29,683 bases of DNA, from positions 1-29,683 of IMG/VR virus record IMGVR_UViG_3300021957_000202. One strand, 5' to 3'. Shown piece after piece: positions 1 through 6,467 of the stretch (position 1 is its first letter; each line of letters starts with the position of its first letter). The notes beneath the pieces are model-generated. The model was not told the DNA's origin, searched no databases, and saw only the letters and a program-made list of their open reading frames with translations. The DNA is from a virus. A program made the translations under genes and the position numbers.

Positions 1-73
1 ATGTACAGCAAAAGGCTTATACATTAGTACCCCCATACCCCTAAACGCTTGTAAATAGGTGGGTAGAGGTGTA

Positions 74-397
74 TTACTCCTTCTTCTTAGTGCCTCTTTC
101 GCTTCTACTTTTTTTGTTATGACAGCTAGCGCAAAGCGGTTGCAGGTTCTTCTCATCCATTCGTAAACCTCCTAACCTTATCGGTTTAATATGATCTACT
201 ACAGTAGCTATTTGTTTACACGTTCTGCATAGTGGCTCGTATTGTAAAACATATAGCCGGAGCTTACGCCAAGCTCTACTATTATAAAAGCTAGCGTCTT
301 CGTGCTCGTTACCTTTCCAGGTTTGGCGCTTGGGCCTGCCTAAGTCCTGGTATTTAATCCAAGGCTTTTTACTTCCTTTCTTTGGTACGTTAGGCAT
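74..397 (-). CDS. HNH endonuclease, packaging-associated (HK97 gp74-like)
   Basis: This 107-residue protein is a small HNH nuclease. The zinc-knuckle cysteines are C57-x2-C60 and C89-x2-C92, and the catalytic beta-beta-alpha metal core is D68-H69 with N84 and H93-N94. The FYNSRAWRKLR segment before the first cysteine pair is usual for phage HNH proteins encoded next to terminase. In HK97-like phages such proteins assist the terminase in cutting concatemers. The start is set by a TAATG overlap with the stop of the upstream 60-residue gene. It is the last gene of the leftward operon, and if the genome is circular, terS would be the next gene about 126 bases on, which fits this role. A homing nuclease is the alternative, but the position argues for packaging. 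Confidence 0.9.
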   Translation of the reverse strand: MPNVPKKGSKKPWIKYQDLGRPKRQTWKGNEHEDASFYNSRAWRKLRLYVLQYEPLCRTCKQIATVVDHIKPIRLGGLRMDEKNLQPLCASCHNKKSRSERGTKKKE

Positions 398-579
398 TAC
401 TTGTCCCCGTCGTTTATTAGTCTATCTATTAGCTCCGGGTCGTAGTGTCTTACGCTGCGTAAATTTTTACGCTCTTGTATCTTTGCAGCTTGTACTTCTG
501 CTTTGCTGCTATCTATTCCTAAGTTTTGGAATAGCTGCGCGTTATGCTTTAGTACTTTGTCTATAGCTTTGTTTCTCAT
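397..579 (-). CDS. Small helical protein of unknown function
   Basis: A 60-residue, charged, probably alpha-helical protein with no recognised domain. The start codon overlaps the stop of the upstream nuclease gene as ATGA, and its own stop overlaps the HNH start as TAATG, so it is translationally coupled on both sides. That tight packing is the main reason to call it real. It carries KAEVQAAKIQERKNLRS in the middle and a basic N-terminus. Lying between a PD-(D/E)XK nuclease and HNH, it could be an accessory DNA-processing or terminase-related protein, but this is only context. Confidence 0.7.
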   Translation of the reverse strand: MRNKAIDKVLKHNAQLFQNLGIDSSKAEVQAAKIQERKNLRSVRHYDPELIDRLINDGDK

Positions 580-971
580 ACCTCTATTTTATTTAAGTAG
601 CTACCGTCTTCTATACTTATGTAAGCTATCTGCTTTACTATTGGTGTATTATTATTAAAGTCCGTTTGTTTGGGTAGCTCCTTATTAAACCATTTTAAAT
701 TAAGATAGGTTAAGTCCCAAGCCCAAACTCCTAAAGGAGTAGAACAAACGTATAAAGGTTTATAGGCTCGGTCTGCTGCTCTATTTAGTAGCGTTTGGTA
801 TTTAGGCCATTCTATAAGTAAGTCTCTATAGTGAGATCGTCTACACTTAAACTCTACCACTACTTTAGCTCTATGGCAAATAGCATCGAAGGGGCTGTAA
901 GTATCTATGGCTACTTTAAGCTCAGGTAGGTAGTGCTCTTTAAATTTGTAAAATAGTTCGGGCTCGTTCAT
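576..971 (-). CDS. PD-(D/E)XK family nuclease (resolvase-like)
   Basis: 131 residues. The central block SPFDA (D29) followed after about ten residues by VVEFKCR (E40, K42) fits the D...ExK signature of the PD-(D/E)XK fold. The following WPKYQTLL segment resembles the helix after the core in Holliday-junction-resolvase-like and VRR-NUC-like proteins. It probably cuts branched or damaged DNA during phage recombination or packaging. The gene overlaps its neighbours by ATGA on both sides. I assign the fold from the motif only. The substrate is unknown, and a restriction-type or homing role cannot be excluded. Confidence 0.6.
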   Translation of the reverse strand: MNEPELFYKFKEHYLPELKVAIDTYSPFDAICHRAKVVVEFKCRRSHYRDLLIEWPKYQTLLNRAADRAYKPLYVCSTPLGVWAWDLTYLNLKWFNKELPKQTDFNNNTPIVKQIAYISIEDGSYLNKIEV

Positions 972-1180
972 CCGTCCGTATATTGATTCATAAAGCTAAC
1001 TACTTTATTTAGGTGCATATCTTTAGCCTCCGTTCTTATCTCGTTAGCGTTCTTATACTCTCTAGCGTCCCAAAAACCTATAAACTCCAGGAATAAGTCT
1101 AACTTAATAGTGGGGCCAAAAGCTTTTGTAGCTTTGGCTCGGATTGCTTTTTTATACTCGTAGCTGTTATTATTAAACAT
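968..1180 (-). CDS. Small protein of unknown function
   Basis: A 70-residue protein with a basic N-terminal half (YKKAIRAKATKAFG) and a mixed C-terminal half. No family is recognised. The stop overlaps the start of the downstream PD-(D/E)XK gene by ATGA, the coupling seen throughout this operon, which supports it as a real gene. A second frame (1099-1311) overlaps its first third. The two are unlikely to be both fully coding, and this one is favoured by the junction. Confidence 0.6.
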   Translation of the reverse strand: MFNNNSYEYKKAIRAKATKAFGPTIKLDLFLEFIGFWDAREYKNANEIRTEAKDMHLNKVVSFMNQYTDG

Positions 1181-1311
1181 TGGTCTAAAATTTTACTGTT
1201 ATTTACTTCGTGTAATAGGGGTATAGCGGTAGCGTCGCTTATTGGTAGGGTAGTACCTACCTCCATTAGTAACACTACTTCTATTATTTTATTTCTCCTT
1301 GTAGTACTCAT
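1099..1311 (-). CDS. Doubtful overlapping ORF between the endolysin and the 70-residue gene
   Basis: An open frame of 70 codons begins inside the last codons of the M15 peptidase gene and runs 82 bases into the next gene. An internal ATG at 1266 would give about 55 residues. It would fill the 108-base gap between 1289 and 1180, which is why it is listed. Its C-terminal third is read from the other frame of the neighbouring gene, and no motif is visible. It may be chance, with the gap acting only as a leader. Confidence 0.22.
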   Translation of the reverse strand: MSTTRRNKIIEVVLLMEVGTTLPISDATAIPLLHEVNNSKILDQCLIITATSIKKQSEPKLQKLLAPLLS

Positions 1312-1789
1312 ATACAGTACGTCCGTTTACGCTCTTAGCTAGCAGTACTTCGCCTTTGTTTAGCTTTGCATCACTAGACCAAGCTACGTGAACCCAGTTA
1401 GGATTAGTACCTTCCTCGTATACGTCTCCGCCAAATTCCCAAATAACTTGCTTAAACTCTAGCTTAGTTCTTATAAAGTGGAAGAGCTCGGCGTTTGTAC
1501 CATTGCCGTAAGTATCGCAGTCTAAGTCGAAAGCTGCCGTTTTCTCGTCGTTTATCATATGATCCGAAGACAAAGCGCCGCCTATTCGCTCGTTAAGGGC
1601 TTTACTTCTAAAGCCGCTACTTACTCTTAGCGGTCCTCCTACAAACTCCCGGCAGGGCTCGAAGATTGCGTTAGCTAGTTTCTTTAGTGCTTCTAGCTTG
1701 GCTATGTTCGGCTGGTTATTTATTCCGTGCTTTATAGCTGTAGCGCTATAAGTTGCTTCTTTAAGGGTTAAGTGCTCGCTTAGTTTCAT
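1289..1789 (-). CDS. M15 family D-Ala-D-Ala carboxypeptidase-like endolysin
   Basis: 166 residues matching the peptidase M15A family of zinc enzymes that cut peptidoglycan cross-links. The family pattern is visible as RVSSGFRSKALNERIGGA (55-72), SSDH with zinc ligand H77, AAFDLD with ligand D88, and WVHVAW with ligand H134. The usual spacing HxxGxAxD is stretched here by about four residues (MINDEKT), so the loop after H77 is longer than normal. There is no signal peptide, so it needs a holin to reach the wall. It lies in the replication operon, far from the holin and spanin candidates near 11 kb. The start is fixed by an ATGA overlap with the upstream 53-residue gene. Confidence 0.85.
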   Translation of the reverse strand: MKLSEHLTLKEATYSATAIKHGINNQPNIAKLEALKKLANAIFEPCREFVGGPLRVSSGFRSKALNERIGGALSSDHMINDEKTAAFDLDCDTYGNGTNAELFHFIRTKLEFKQVIWEFGGDVYEEGTNPNWVHVAWSSDAKLNKGEVLLAKSVNGRTVYEYYKEK

Positions 1790-1947
1790 TTTATGGTGTT
1801 TTCGTTTTCTATGTAATTAACTATATAGTGCCGGCTCGTTAGGTCGCCTTGCTTCTTTTTATAGTCTTTCCACTTTTTTTTTATACGTTCCGCGTCTTTC
1901 TCGTTTCTAGCTTGCGCCCAAGTATTTTTAGCTATCTCTATCCACAT
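1786..1947 (-). CDS. Small basic protein of unknown function
   Basis: A 53-residue ORF filling the space between the primase-helicase stop and the endolysin start. Its stop TGA overlaps the endolysin ATG, and its ATG lies just after the primase stop. The protein is rich in lysine and charged residues (DAERIKKKWKDYKKKQGDL) and is probably a single long helix. The tight coupling supports it. No function can be named. Confidence 0.6.
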   Translation of the reverse strand: MWIEIAKNTWAQARNEKDAERIKKKWKDYKKKQGDLTSRHYIVNYIENENTIK

Positions 1948-1949
1948 TA

Positions 1950-3914
1950 TTAAAACGGCGGTTCATCCGTACTTTGATTACTTCCGTTTAAATTTACTAA
2001 AATCTTGGGATTTTTTTCATTTGTCAGCATTATATATTTTCCTGCCTCCATTAAACTAACTGCGGTAGAGGCTTCTACAAGCTTGCAGCTCTCTACGTCT
2101 CTTATAAAAGTCTTAGCTTGGTTTATCGTTTTACCTTGTACGCTCTTAGCTAGCCTTTCTAGTTCGTCTACCGTCCATTCTTTACCTCCTGGGCCTTGCG
2201 TTTCCTTTACTGTTATCTCTACGTCTATACCTCTTACGCTTAGTTCAAGATCCGGAAAGCTTGCGTTTCTTGTATACAGTCCCTCTATATAAGTACTTTT
2301 ACCGTCTTCGCTTCTGCTTACACCGTAAACAGTTTCTGCCTTTTGTACTAGGTAGCTTCCTAAGTGTCCTTTAGCGCCTCTATCGTTCTTATTTTCGTGA
2401 AGGACCGTAACTAGGTTTAGGTTCTTGTCTGCGCTTATCTTCATTAGTTTACTAACTAAAGCTATAGCTTCCGGTTCCTCGTTTACCCCGTTAGCTATAT
2501 CTACTATACCGTCTATAATACATAAGCTAACCCCTTCTATACGTCTTAGAGCATATTCTATAATACTAAGCCTATCTGCGTTAGTATCTGCTCTACGTAG
2601 TGCGAAGTACTTTAACCGTTCTTGGCCTACTTCTTTAGGTATTCCGGCTAAGTGCAGTATTCTTTGGTTTACCCTTTGCGCGTGGTAGTCTCCCTGCTCA
2701 GTATCAAAATATAAGACATTACCTTTTACTATTCCAGCTTTTATAAGGTTCTCGCTGTAGCCTTCTCGAATAGCTGCGGCAGCCAAGGCACTAACAAAGT
2801 AACTTTTTCTACTCTTGGCTTTCCCTTGTACTAGGCTTATGTTCCCAGCAGTCGCTAGTGTATAAGTCTCTAGCCCTAGCTTTAATTCTAATATGCTAGG
2901 CGGGTTTTTTATTTCTTGGGTAGGATCGAGTAAATACTTTTCTAGTAAGTCCTCGGTAGGCTCTGCGCTCTCTTGGGGTTCGCTTAGTGCCTCCTCGTAC
3001 CTTTCTACCTCGTTTAGTTTCTTAGGCTTTTGGGTTCCGTAGCCTTCAGCTTTTAAAGCGTTAGCGCTGGCTCTATAGTCGTTATTATATTCTAAAGCTG
3101 TTACTAGCGTATAGCTGTTATAAATCGTTTCTGCTTCTAGAGCTGTGCTAGTGGTCCATACGTATAAAAGTCCGGAGTCCTTAAATACTTTACCGCTGTC
3201 CGGTGCTTCGCTTTGTCCCGGTCTTTTAACGTAGATAAACTTACTATCCTCTCGTACTATGGTCCAGCCGTGGCTTTGTATTACCGTTAGGCAGTCTACT
3301 TTATTTTTATAATCGTCCCACGGTGTAAGCTCGTCGCTGTCTTTTAAGCTTGGTTTAGGTGCTTTGTAGGTTACTTCTACTTTTGGGGTTTCATCTAGCT
3401 CCCTAGCGCAGTCTAATAGTATAGCCCTCTCTTCCGGCGTTATAAACTGTATGTTACTCGCTTTAGTCTCTAGCTTATAGCCAGGAGTCGGCCAGGCGGC
3501 TACTTGTCCCCCTATTCCTCTAGTCTCAAAGGTTACCTCTTTAGCTTTGTTCTTAGCTAGCTTTTGGTTCCCTTCTATTACCTCGCACCTATATAGGAAG
3601 TGAAAGCCACCGCTAGGCGTTTCTTGTATTACTAGCTTTGCTAATATATCGGGGCCGTTAGCTTCTAGTAGTGCTATGTACTCTTTAAACTCATTTCCCG
3701 TAAAGTGTTTAGCGTCTATATCTAATACCTCTAGGCCATTATAACCACAAACTAAGCCGAGGCTATCCGTAGTAAATACGTTAAGATCTTCTATAGGAGC
3801 TTCTTTGTACTTTGTCCAGTCCTTTAGTAGTGGTCGCTTTTGTCCACTTACTAGAGGCACCGGGCTAAAGCCGTGCTCTATATATAATTTAGCGGCCTGC
3901 TGTATATCTTGCAT
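1950..3914 (-). CDS. Primase-polymerase / RepA-like helicase fusion
   Basis: 654 residues with two catalytic parts. The N-terminus is an archaeo-eukaryotic-type primase (bifunctional primase/polymerase domain). It shows the GFSPVPL and KRPLLKDW entry motifs, the metal-binding pair D65 and D67 in LEVLDIDAKH, and SGGFHF with H105. The C-terminal half is a RecA/RepA-type ATPase with Walker A GKAKSRKS (364-371), LYFDTEQ (401-407), Walker B LCIIDGI (464-470) and VTVLHENK (502-509). It should unwind the origin or fork and lay down primers for host polymerase, since no phage polymerase is visible. The protein ends in STDEPPF, which resembles the SSB acidic tip. The gene begins 9 bases after the upstream nuclease stop. 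Confidence 0.9.
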   Translation of the reverse strand: MQDIQQAAKLYIEHGFSPVPLVSGQKRPLLKDWTKYKEAPIEDLNVFTTDSLGLVCGYNGLEVLDIDAKHFTGNEFKEYIALLEANGPDILAKLVIQETPSGGFHFLYRCEVIEGNQKLAKNKAKEVTFETRGIGGQVAAWPTPGYKLETKASNIQFITPEERAILLDCARELDETPKVEVTYKAPKPSLKDSDELTPWDDYKNKVDCLTVIQSHGWTIVREDSKFIYVKRPGQSEAPDSGKVFKDSGLLYVWTTSTALEAETIYNSYTLVTALEYNNDYRASANALKAEGYGTQKPKKLNEVERYEEALSEPQESAEPTEDLLEKYLLDPTQEIKNPPSILELKLGLETYTLATAGNISLVQGKAKSRKSYFVSALAAAAIREGYSENLIKAGIVKGNVLYFDTEQGDYHAQRVNQRILHLAGIPKEVGQERLKYFALRRADTNADRLSIIEYALRRIEGVSLCIIDGIVDIANGVNEEPEAIALVSKLMKISADKNLNLVTVLHENKNDRGAKGHLGSYLVQKAETVYGVSRSEDGKSTYIEGLYTRNASFPDLELSVRGIDVEITVKETQGPGGKEWTVDELERLAKSVQGKTINQAKTFIRDVESCKLVEASTAVSLMEAGKYIMLTNEKNPKILVNLNGSNQSTDEPPF

Positions 3915-3923
3915 TAGGTTTGT

Positions 3924-4328
3924 TTATAGTAGTAGTTCCCAGTTATTTTTATACTGGTTGTATCTGTTGTTATCGTTCTTTGGATCTAGGCTTAAACTGC
4001 TTATAGTTACTTCTTCAAAAGGTATAATATAAAAGGTGTCTATATACCAAATATAGATAGCGTAAAAGTCTACCTCGTTAGCTTTGTACTTTCTATAGGT
4101 TGGGTTAGTGCTCTTTATTCTTCTTTGTAGCATCGTACTAAATACATTCTTCCTCCGGTTATCCTTGCTAGCGTATTTTATTTGAACCTTATAAAGCGTT
4201 CTATTATTGTCTACTATACAGTCGTAAGCGTAGCCGTCTACAGCGGGTACTAATACTTTTAGGTCTAAGCTAATAGCAGTACTTATAAATCTATACTCGG
4301 CTAGAGCTCCTTTATTCCGGGTGTTCAT
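3924..4328 (-). CDS. PD-(D/E)XK endonuclease (PDDEXK_5-like)
   Basis: 134 residues. The pattern is GALAEYRFISTAISLDLKV at the N-terminus, then DGYAYDCIVDN with D36, and YKVQIKYA with Q49 and K51. This is the layout of the PD-(D/E)XK endonuclease family that includes the cyanobacterial group I intron nuclease I-Ssp6803I and several stand-alone phage and archaeal enzymes. It overlaps the RusA gene by 17 bases and is followed by the primase-helicase, so a role in recombination or repair is more likely than homing. No intron is visible around it. Confidence is good for the fold and low for the substrate. Confidence 0.65.
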   Translation of the reverse strand: MNTRNKGALAEYRFISTAISLDLKVLVPAVDGYAYDCIVDNNRTLYKVQIKYASKDNRRKNVFSTMLQRRIKSTNPTYRKYKANEVDFYAIYIWYIDTFYIIPFEEVTISSLSLDPKNDNNRYNQYKNNWELLL

Positions 4329-4689
4329 CCGATAGCGTTATTATAATTTGCGCCGTGTTCGCTGGTATTGATTCCTTCCATACCAAAAGCAAGTGTCGAA
4401 AGTATTTAGGGCTATCGTCCTTAATCCATCCCAAGGTTTTAAGAGCGTCGCTAGTGAATTTAACAGCAATAATACTGTTATCCAAATCGTAACGGTAACG
4501 CACATTAGCAGTAACTCTAAAGCTATTAAAAGGAGCGTCTTGATTAAAACCCAGTTGCTCTTTAACCTCTTTAAGTGCAGCGTCTTTAGCTTTCTTTCTT
4601 TTTGTCCAATGTGAGCCGGCATAAAAACTATTTAAGCTAGGTACTTTACCTAGTGTTAGTACTATCTCTTTATTCTTCCTGGTCTTCAT
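4312..4689 (-). CDS. rusA: RusA-type Holliday junction resolvase
   Basis: 125 residues, close to the 120 of E. coli RusA. The family signature is clear: GKVPSLNSFYAG at the N-terminus, RYDLDNSIIAVKFTSDAL holding the metal-binding D68 and D70 plus K77, and GWIKDDS with D91/D92. In E. coli the equivalent residues are D70, D72, K76 and D91. The enzyme cuts four-way junctions symmetrically and clears branches from replicated phage DNA before packaging. Its first 20 bases overlap the upstream 42-residue gene, and its end overlaps the next nuclease gene. Confidence 0.93.
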   Translation of the reverse strand: MKTRKNKEIVLTLGKVPSLNSFYAGSHWTKRKKAKDAALKEVKEQLGFNQDAPFNSFRVTANVRYRYDLDNSIIAVKFTSDALKTLGWIKDDSPKYFRHLLLVWKESIPANTAQIIITLSDEHPE

Positions 4690-4798
4690 CCTCGCAGCTA
4701 CAGTCGTAGTATTCTTCTAATATGCACCCGCCGCAGTTCTCGCAGGTTTCCTCTTGCTCCTTGTAGTAGCTTCTTAGTTCGTAGTCTAGTCCATCCAT
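4670..4798 (-). CDS. Cysteine-rich mini-protein (zinc-knuckle-like)
   Basis: A 42-residue acidic protein. The cysteines are arranged as C-x2-C-x2-C in TCENCGGC and C-x-C in YDCSCEDED, enough for one zinc site. The end overlaps the RusA start by 20 bases. Small zinc-binding proteins of this kind are common in phage early regions and often bind nucleic acid or host proteins, but nothing points to a specific role. It starts at the first of two overlapping ATGs (ATGGATGG). Confidence 0.55.
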   Translation of the reverse strand: MDGLDYELRSYYKEQEETCENCGGCILEEYYDCSCEDEDQEE

Positions 4799-4803
4799 TA
4801 GCT

Positions 4804-4890
4804 TTAGTCTTTCTCTATTCCGTTGTCGTTACGATCTCGGTAACATAGTTGTATCATTGTCATAGTCTTGGTGCAGTTGCAGTTACTCAT
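4804..4890 (-). CDS. Possible 28-residue peptide
   Basis: A short ORF beginning MSNCNCTKTM. Its start overlaps the end of the preceding 30-residue membrane peptide by 8 bases, and its stop is 5 bases before the next ATG. Only this packing supports it. No motif beyond a C-x-C pair is present. Confidence 0.3.
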   Translation of the reverse strand: MSNCNCTKTMTMIQLCYRDRNDNGIEKD

Positions 4891-4975
4891 TATCTTCTTT
4901 ACTTACTTGGTATACTATTATTAATCCTCCTATTATATAGATTAAAATAAGTAATAGCGTTACTAGTGTTTTCAT
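4883..4975 (-). CDS. Single-span membrane mini-protein
   Basis: A 30-residue peptide that is almost entirely one hydrophobic helix: TLVTLLLILIYIIGGLIIVY (residues 3-22), then a short charged tail. The start is preceded by ACCAAAGAGAAATG. This is nearly the same leader as the next upstream ORF (ACCAAAGAGAGATG), which suggests deliberate translation. It may be an inner-membrane peptide acting on the host, but the function is unknown. Confidence 0.5.
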   Translation of the reverse strand: MKTLVTLLLILIYIIGGLIIVYQVSKEDNE

Positions 4976-4987
4976 TTCTCTTTGGTT

Positions 4988-5068
4988 TTATTTGTCTATC
5001 ACTTTATTGAATATATGATTCACAAACAGTCTTAATGTGCATCCGTGTACTTCAAAATCCTCACTCAT
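4988..5068 (-). CDS. Possible 26-residue peptide
   Basis: A short ORF starting MSEDFEVHGCTLRL. Its leader CACCAAAGAGAGATG closely matches the one before the membrane peptide at 4975. It lies directly after the hairpin at 5089-5153. The shared leader is the only real support. Confidence 0.35.
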   Translation of the reverse strand: MSEDFEVHGCTLRLFVNHIFNKVIDK

Positions 5069-5088
5069 CTCTCTTTGGTGTTAAAGGT

Positions 5089-5153
5089 TAAAGGGAGGGT
5101 TTGCCGAATAACCACTTCACTTAGTTTAAATTAGTATAAACCCCCTCCCTTTA
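5089..5153 (-). other. Hairpin with long loop after a stop codon
   Basis: TAAAGGGAGGG and CCCTCCCTTTA form a perfect 11-bp stem around a 43-base loop, beginning 3 bases after the stop of the 101-residue gene. A further TTT/AAA pairing is possible across a two-C bulge. There is no U-run after it, so it may be a processing or stability element or an attenuator rather than a full terminator. Confidence 0.5.
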
Positions 5154-5156
5154 TAC

Positions 5157-5462
5157 CTATTCTTTTTTAGTCGCTTTATACTCGTCTACTTCAGCTCTAA
5201 GCATTGCCAGCTCCTCCAGGTCTAGCCCTAGTATTAGCTCTACGTTGCTTTGTATCTTCGTCAATAGCTCCGGATCTTCTTTATCTAAAGCTGCTAGAGG
5301 GTTCTTTATTCCTCGCTCTAGCTCCTTCTCCGTATTGCTTAACAGTTGCTTTAGCTTATGCTTATATAAAGCCGTTCCCTTGAGCTCGTCCATTTGCTCC
5401 AAAGTGGCCTGCATTAAAGCTACTAGCTTTACCGCTTTCTTAAATAGTTGGTAGTTTTCCAT
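5157..5462 (-). CDS. Helical protein of unknown function
   Basis: 101 residues, strongly helical, with heptad-like leucine and charge spacing (LVALMQATLEQMDELKG, LLSNTEKELERG, LDLEELAMLRAEVDEY), so a coiled coil is likely. The start is coupled to the stop of the methyltransferase gene. A long-loop hairpin follows the stop. It is not recognised. Its position after the helicase and methyltransferase suggests an accessory role in DNA metabolism. Confidence 0.7.
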   Translation of the reverse strand: MENYQLFKKAVKLVALMQATLEQMDELKGTALYKHKLKQLLSNTEKELERGIKNPLAALDKEDPELLTKIQSNVELILGLDLEELAMLRAEVDEYKATKKE

Positions 5463-6466
5463 TAAAAGAGGGTTTTTTGTTCTTCCTCATCTTTAAAGCG
5501 TTGGTTAGCTTCTGCTAAATTTATAACAGCTTGTTTATAGTAGCTATCTTTTAATTCAATACCTATAGCTTTGCGGCCTAAACTTACCGGACTGTAAACC
5601 TCACTACCTACACCCATAAAAGGAGTAAGTACTGTTTCTCCTGGGTTGCTCCAAAGATCTACGCATCTATCTATTACATCTAATTGTAACGGGTGTACGT
5701 GTTTCTCGTCATCGTCTTCCCTTGAATCTCTAAAAGGTAGTACGTTGTTTATTCTAATATCGTCCCAAACCGAGCTAGCGTAACGCTGCCATATATAATG
5801 GTTTAGCTTAGTAATTCCTTCCGGCTCGTTTACATTGTTTAAGTGCTCCCATAACTGCTCTGCAATAAAGTCGCTCTTATTAGCATTATTCCAAGCTTGT
5901 AAGATATTTGGTAGTATTGGAATTTCTCCGTAGTATTTATTTAGTCCGTGTTGATGGGTTACCGGTACCTCTGCCTCTCCTTTCCTTTTAAAAATTAAAA
6001 GGTAGTCGGGCTGTGCTGGGAAGCATTGCGTAGCATCTTCTACTATAAGCTTGTGCATTAAACTTTTTACCATAGTACGCATACGTACTTTAAGTGGCTC
6101 CTTCCAAATAGTTACACGTCCTTTATATTGGAATCCGTGCGCCTGGTGTAGTCTTATTACCTCGTTAGGGAAGTCCCAGCTATCGCCGTTATTCTGCACT
6201 ACCTCCGTAACGTGTACCGCATTAATCCTACCGGCTTTAGTTACTCGTCTTAATTCTTTTATAAGGTATTCGTACTGTTTTAAAAAGTCCTCCTTTGTAT
6301 CACAGTTACTAAAATCTCGGTGAGAGCTGCTGTAATTATATAGCCCAGCGAAAGGAGGACTATATACGCTTAAATCTATACTGCTGTCCGGTAGTGTTGG
6401 CATTACTTCCATACAGTCGCTATTATAAATAGCGTAATTCTCGGTAATCGTTTGTTGTTTTGTCAT
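5462..6466 (-). CDS. DNA methyltransferase, N6-adenine/N4-cytosine type, beta class
   Basis: 334 residues. Catalytic motif IV is SPPF (36-39). The AdoMet side comes last: HVHPLQ (257-261), then motif I TPFMGVGSE (281-289) and IGIELKDSYY. Having motif IV before motif I is the beta-class order. The SPPF tetrad allows either adenine-N6 or cytosine-N4 methylation. No cognate restriction enzyme is seen, so it is probably an orphan enzyme that protects phage DNA or marks it. It sits one base after the SNF2-like helicase gene, a pairing seen in other phages. The target sequence is unknown. Confidence 0.9.
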   Translation of the reverse strand: MTKQQTITENYAIYNSDCMEVMPTLPDSSIDLSVYSPPFAGLYNYSSSHRDFSNCDTKEDFLKQYEYLIKELRRVTKAGRINAVHVTEVVQNNGDSWDFPNEVIRLHQAHGFQYKGRVTIWKEPLKVRMRTMVKSLMHKLIVEDATQCFPAQPDYLLIFKRKGEAEVPVTHQHGLNKYYGEIPILPNILQAWNNANKSDFIAEQLWEHLNNVNEPEGITKLNHYIWQRYASSVWDDIRINNVLPFRDSREDDDEKHVHPLQLDVIDRCVDLWSNPGETVLTPFMGVGSEVYSPVSLGRKAIGIELKDSYYKQAVINLAEANQRFKDEEEQKTLF

Positions 6467-6467
6467 C

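Noticed and set aside
1-73. Small ORF crossing the window ends if the genome is circular (MYKPFAVHATFLWCQI)
   Set aside because: Only 16 codons, it depends on unproven circularity and has no coupling signals.
3924-4328. Homing endonuclease within a group I intron
   Set aside because: The family includes an intron nuclease, but both flanking genes (RusA and primase-helicase) are intact and no intron-like core is visible.
4341-4622. 93-codon minus-strand frame inside the RusA gene
   Set aside because: It is an alternative frame of rusA. The RusA catalytic pattern in the other frame is unmistakable.
5089-5153. Intrinsic terminator
   Set aside because: The stem is strong but there is no U-run after it and the loop is 43 bases, so it is listed only as a hairpin.
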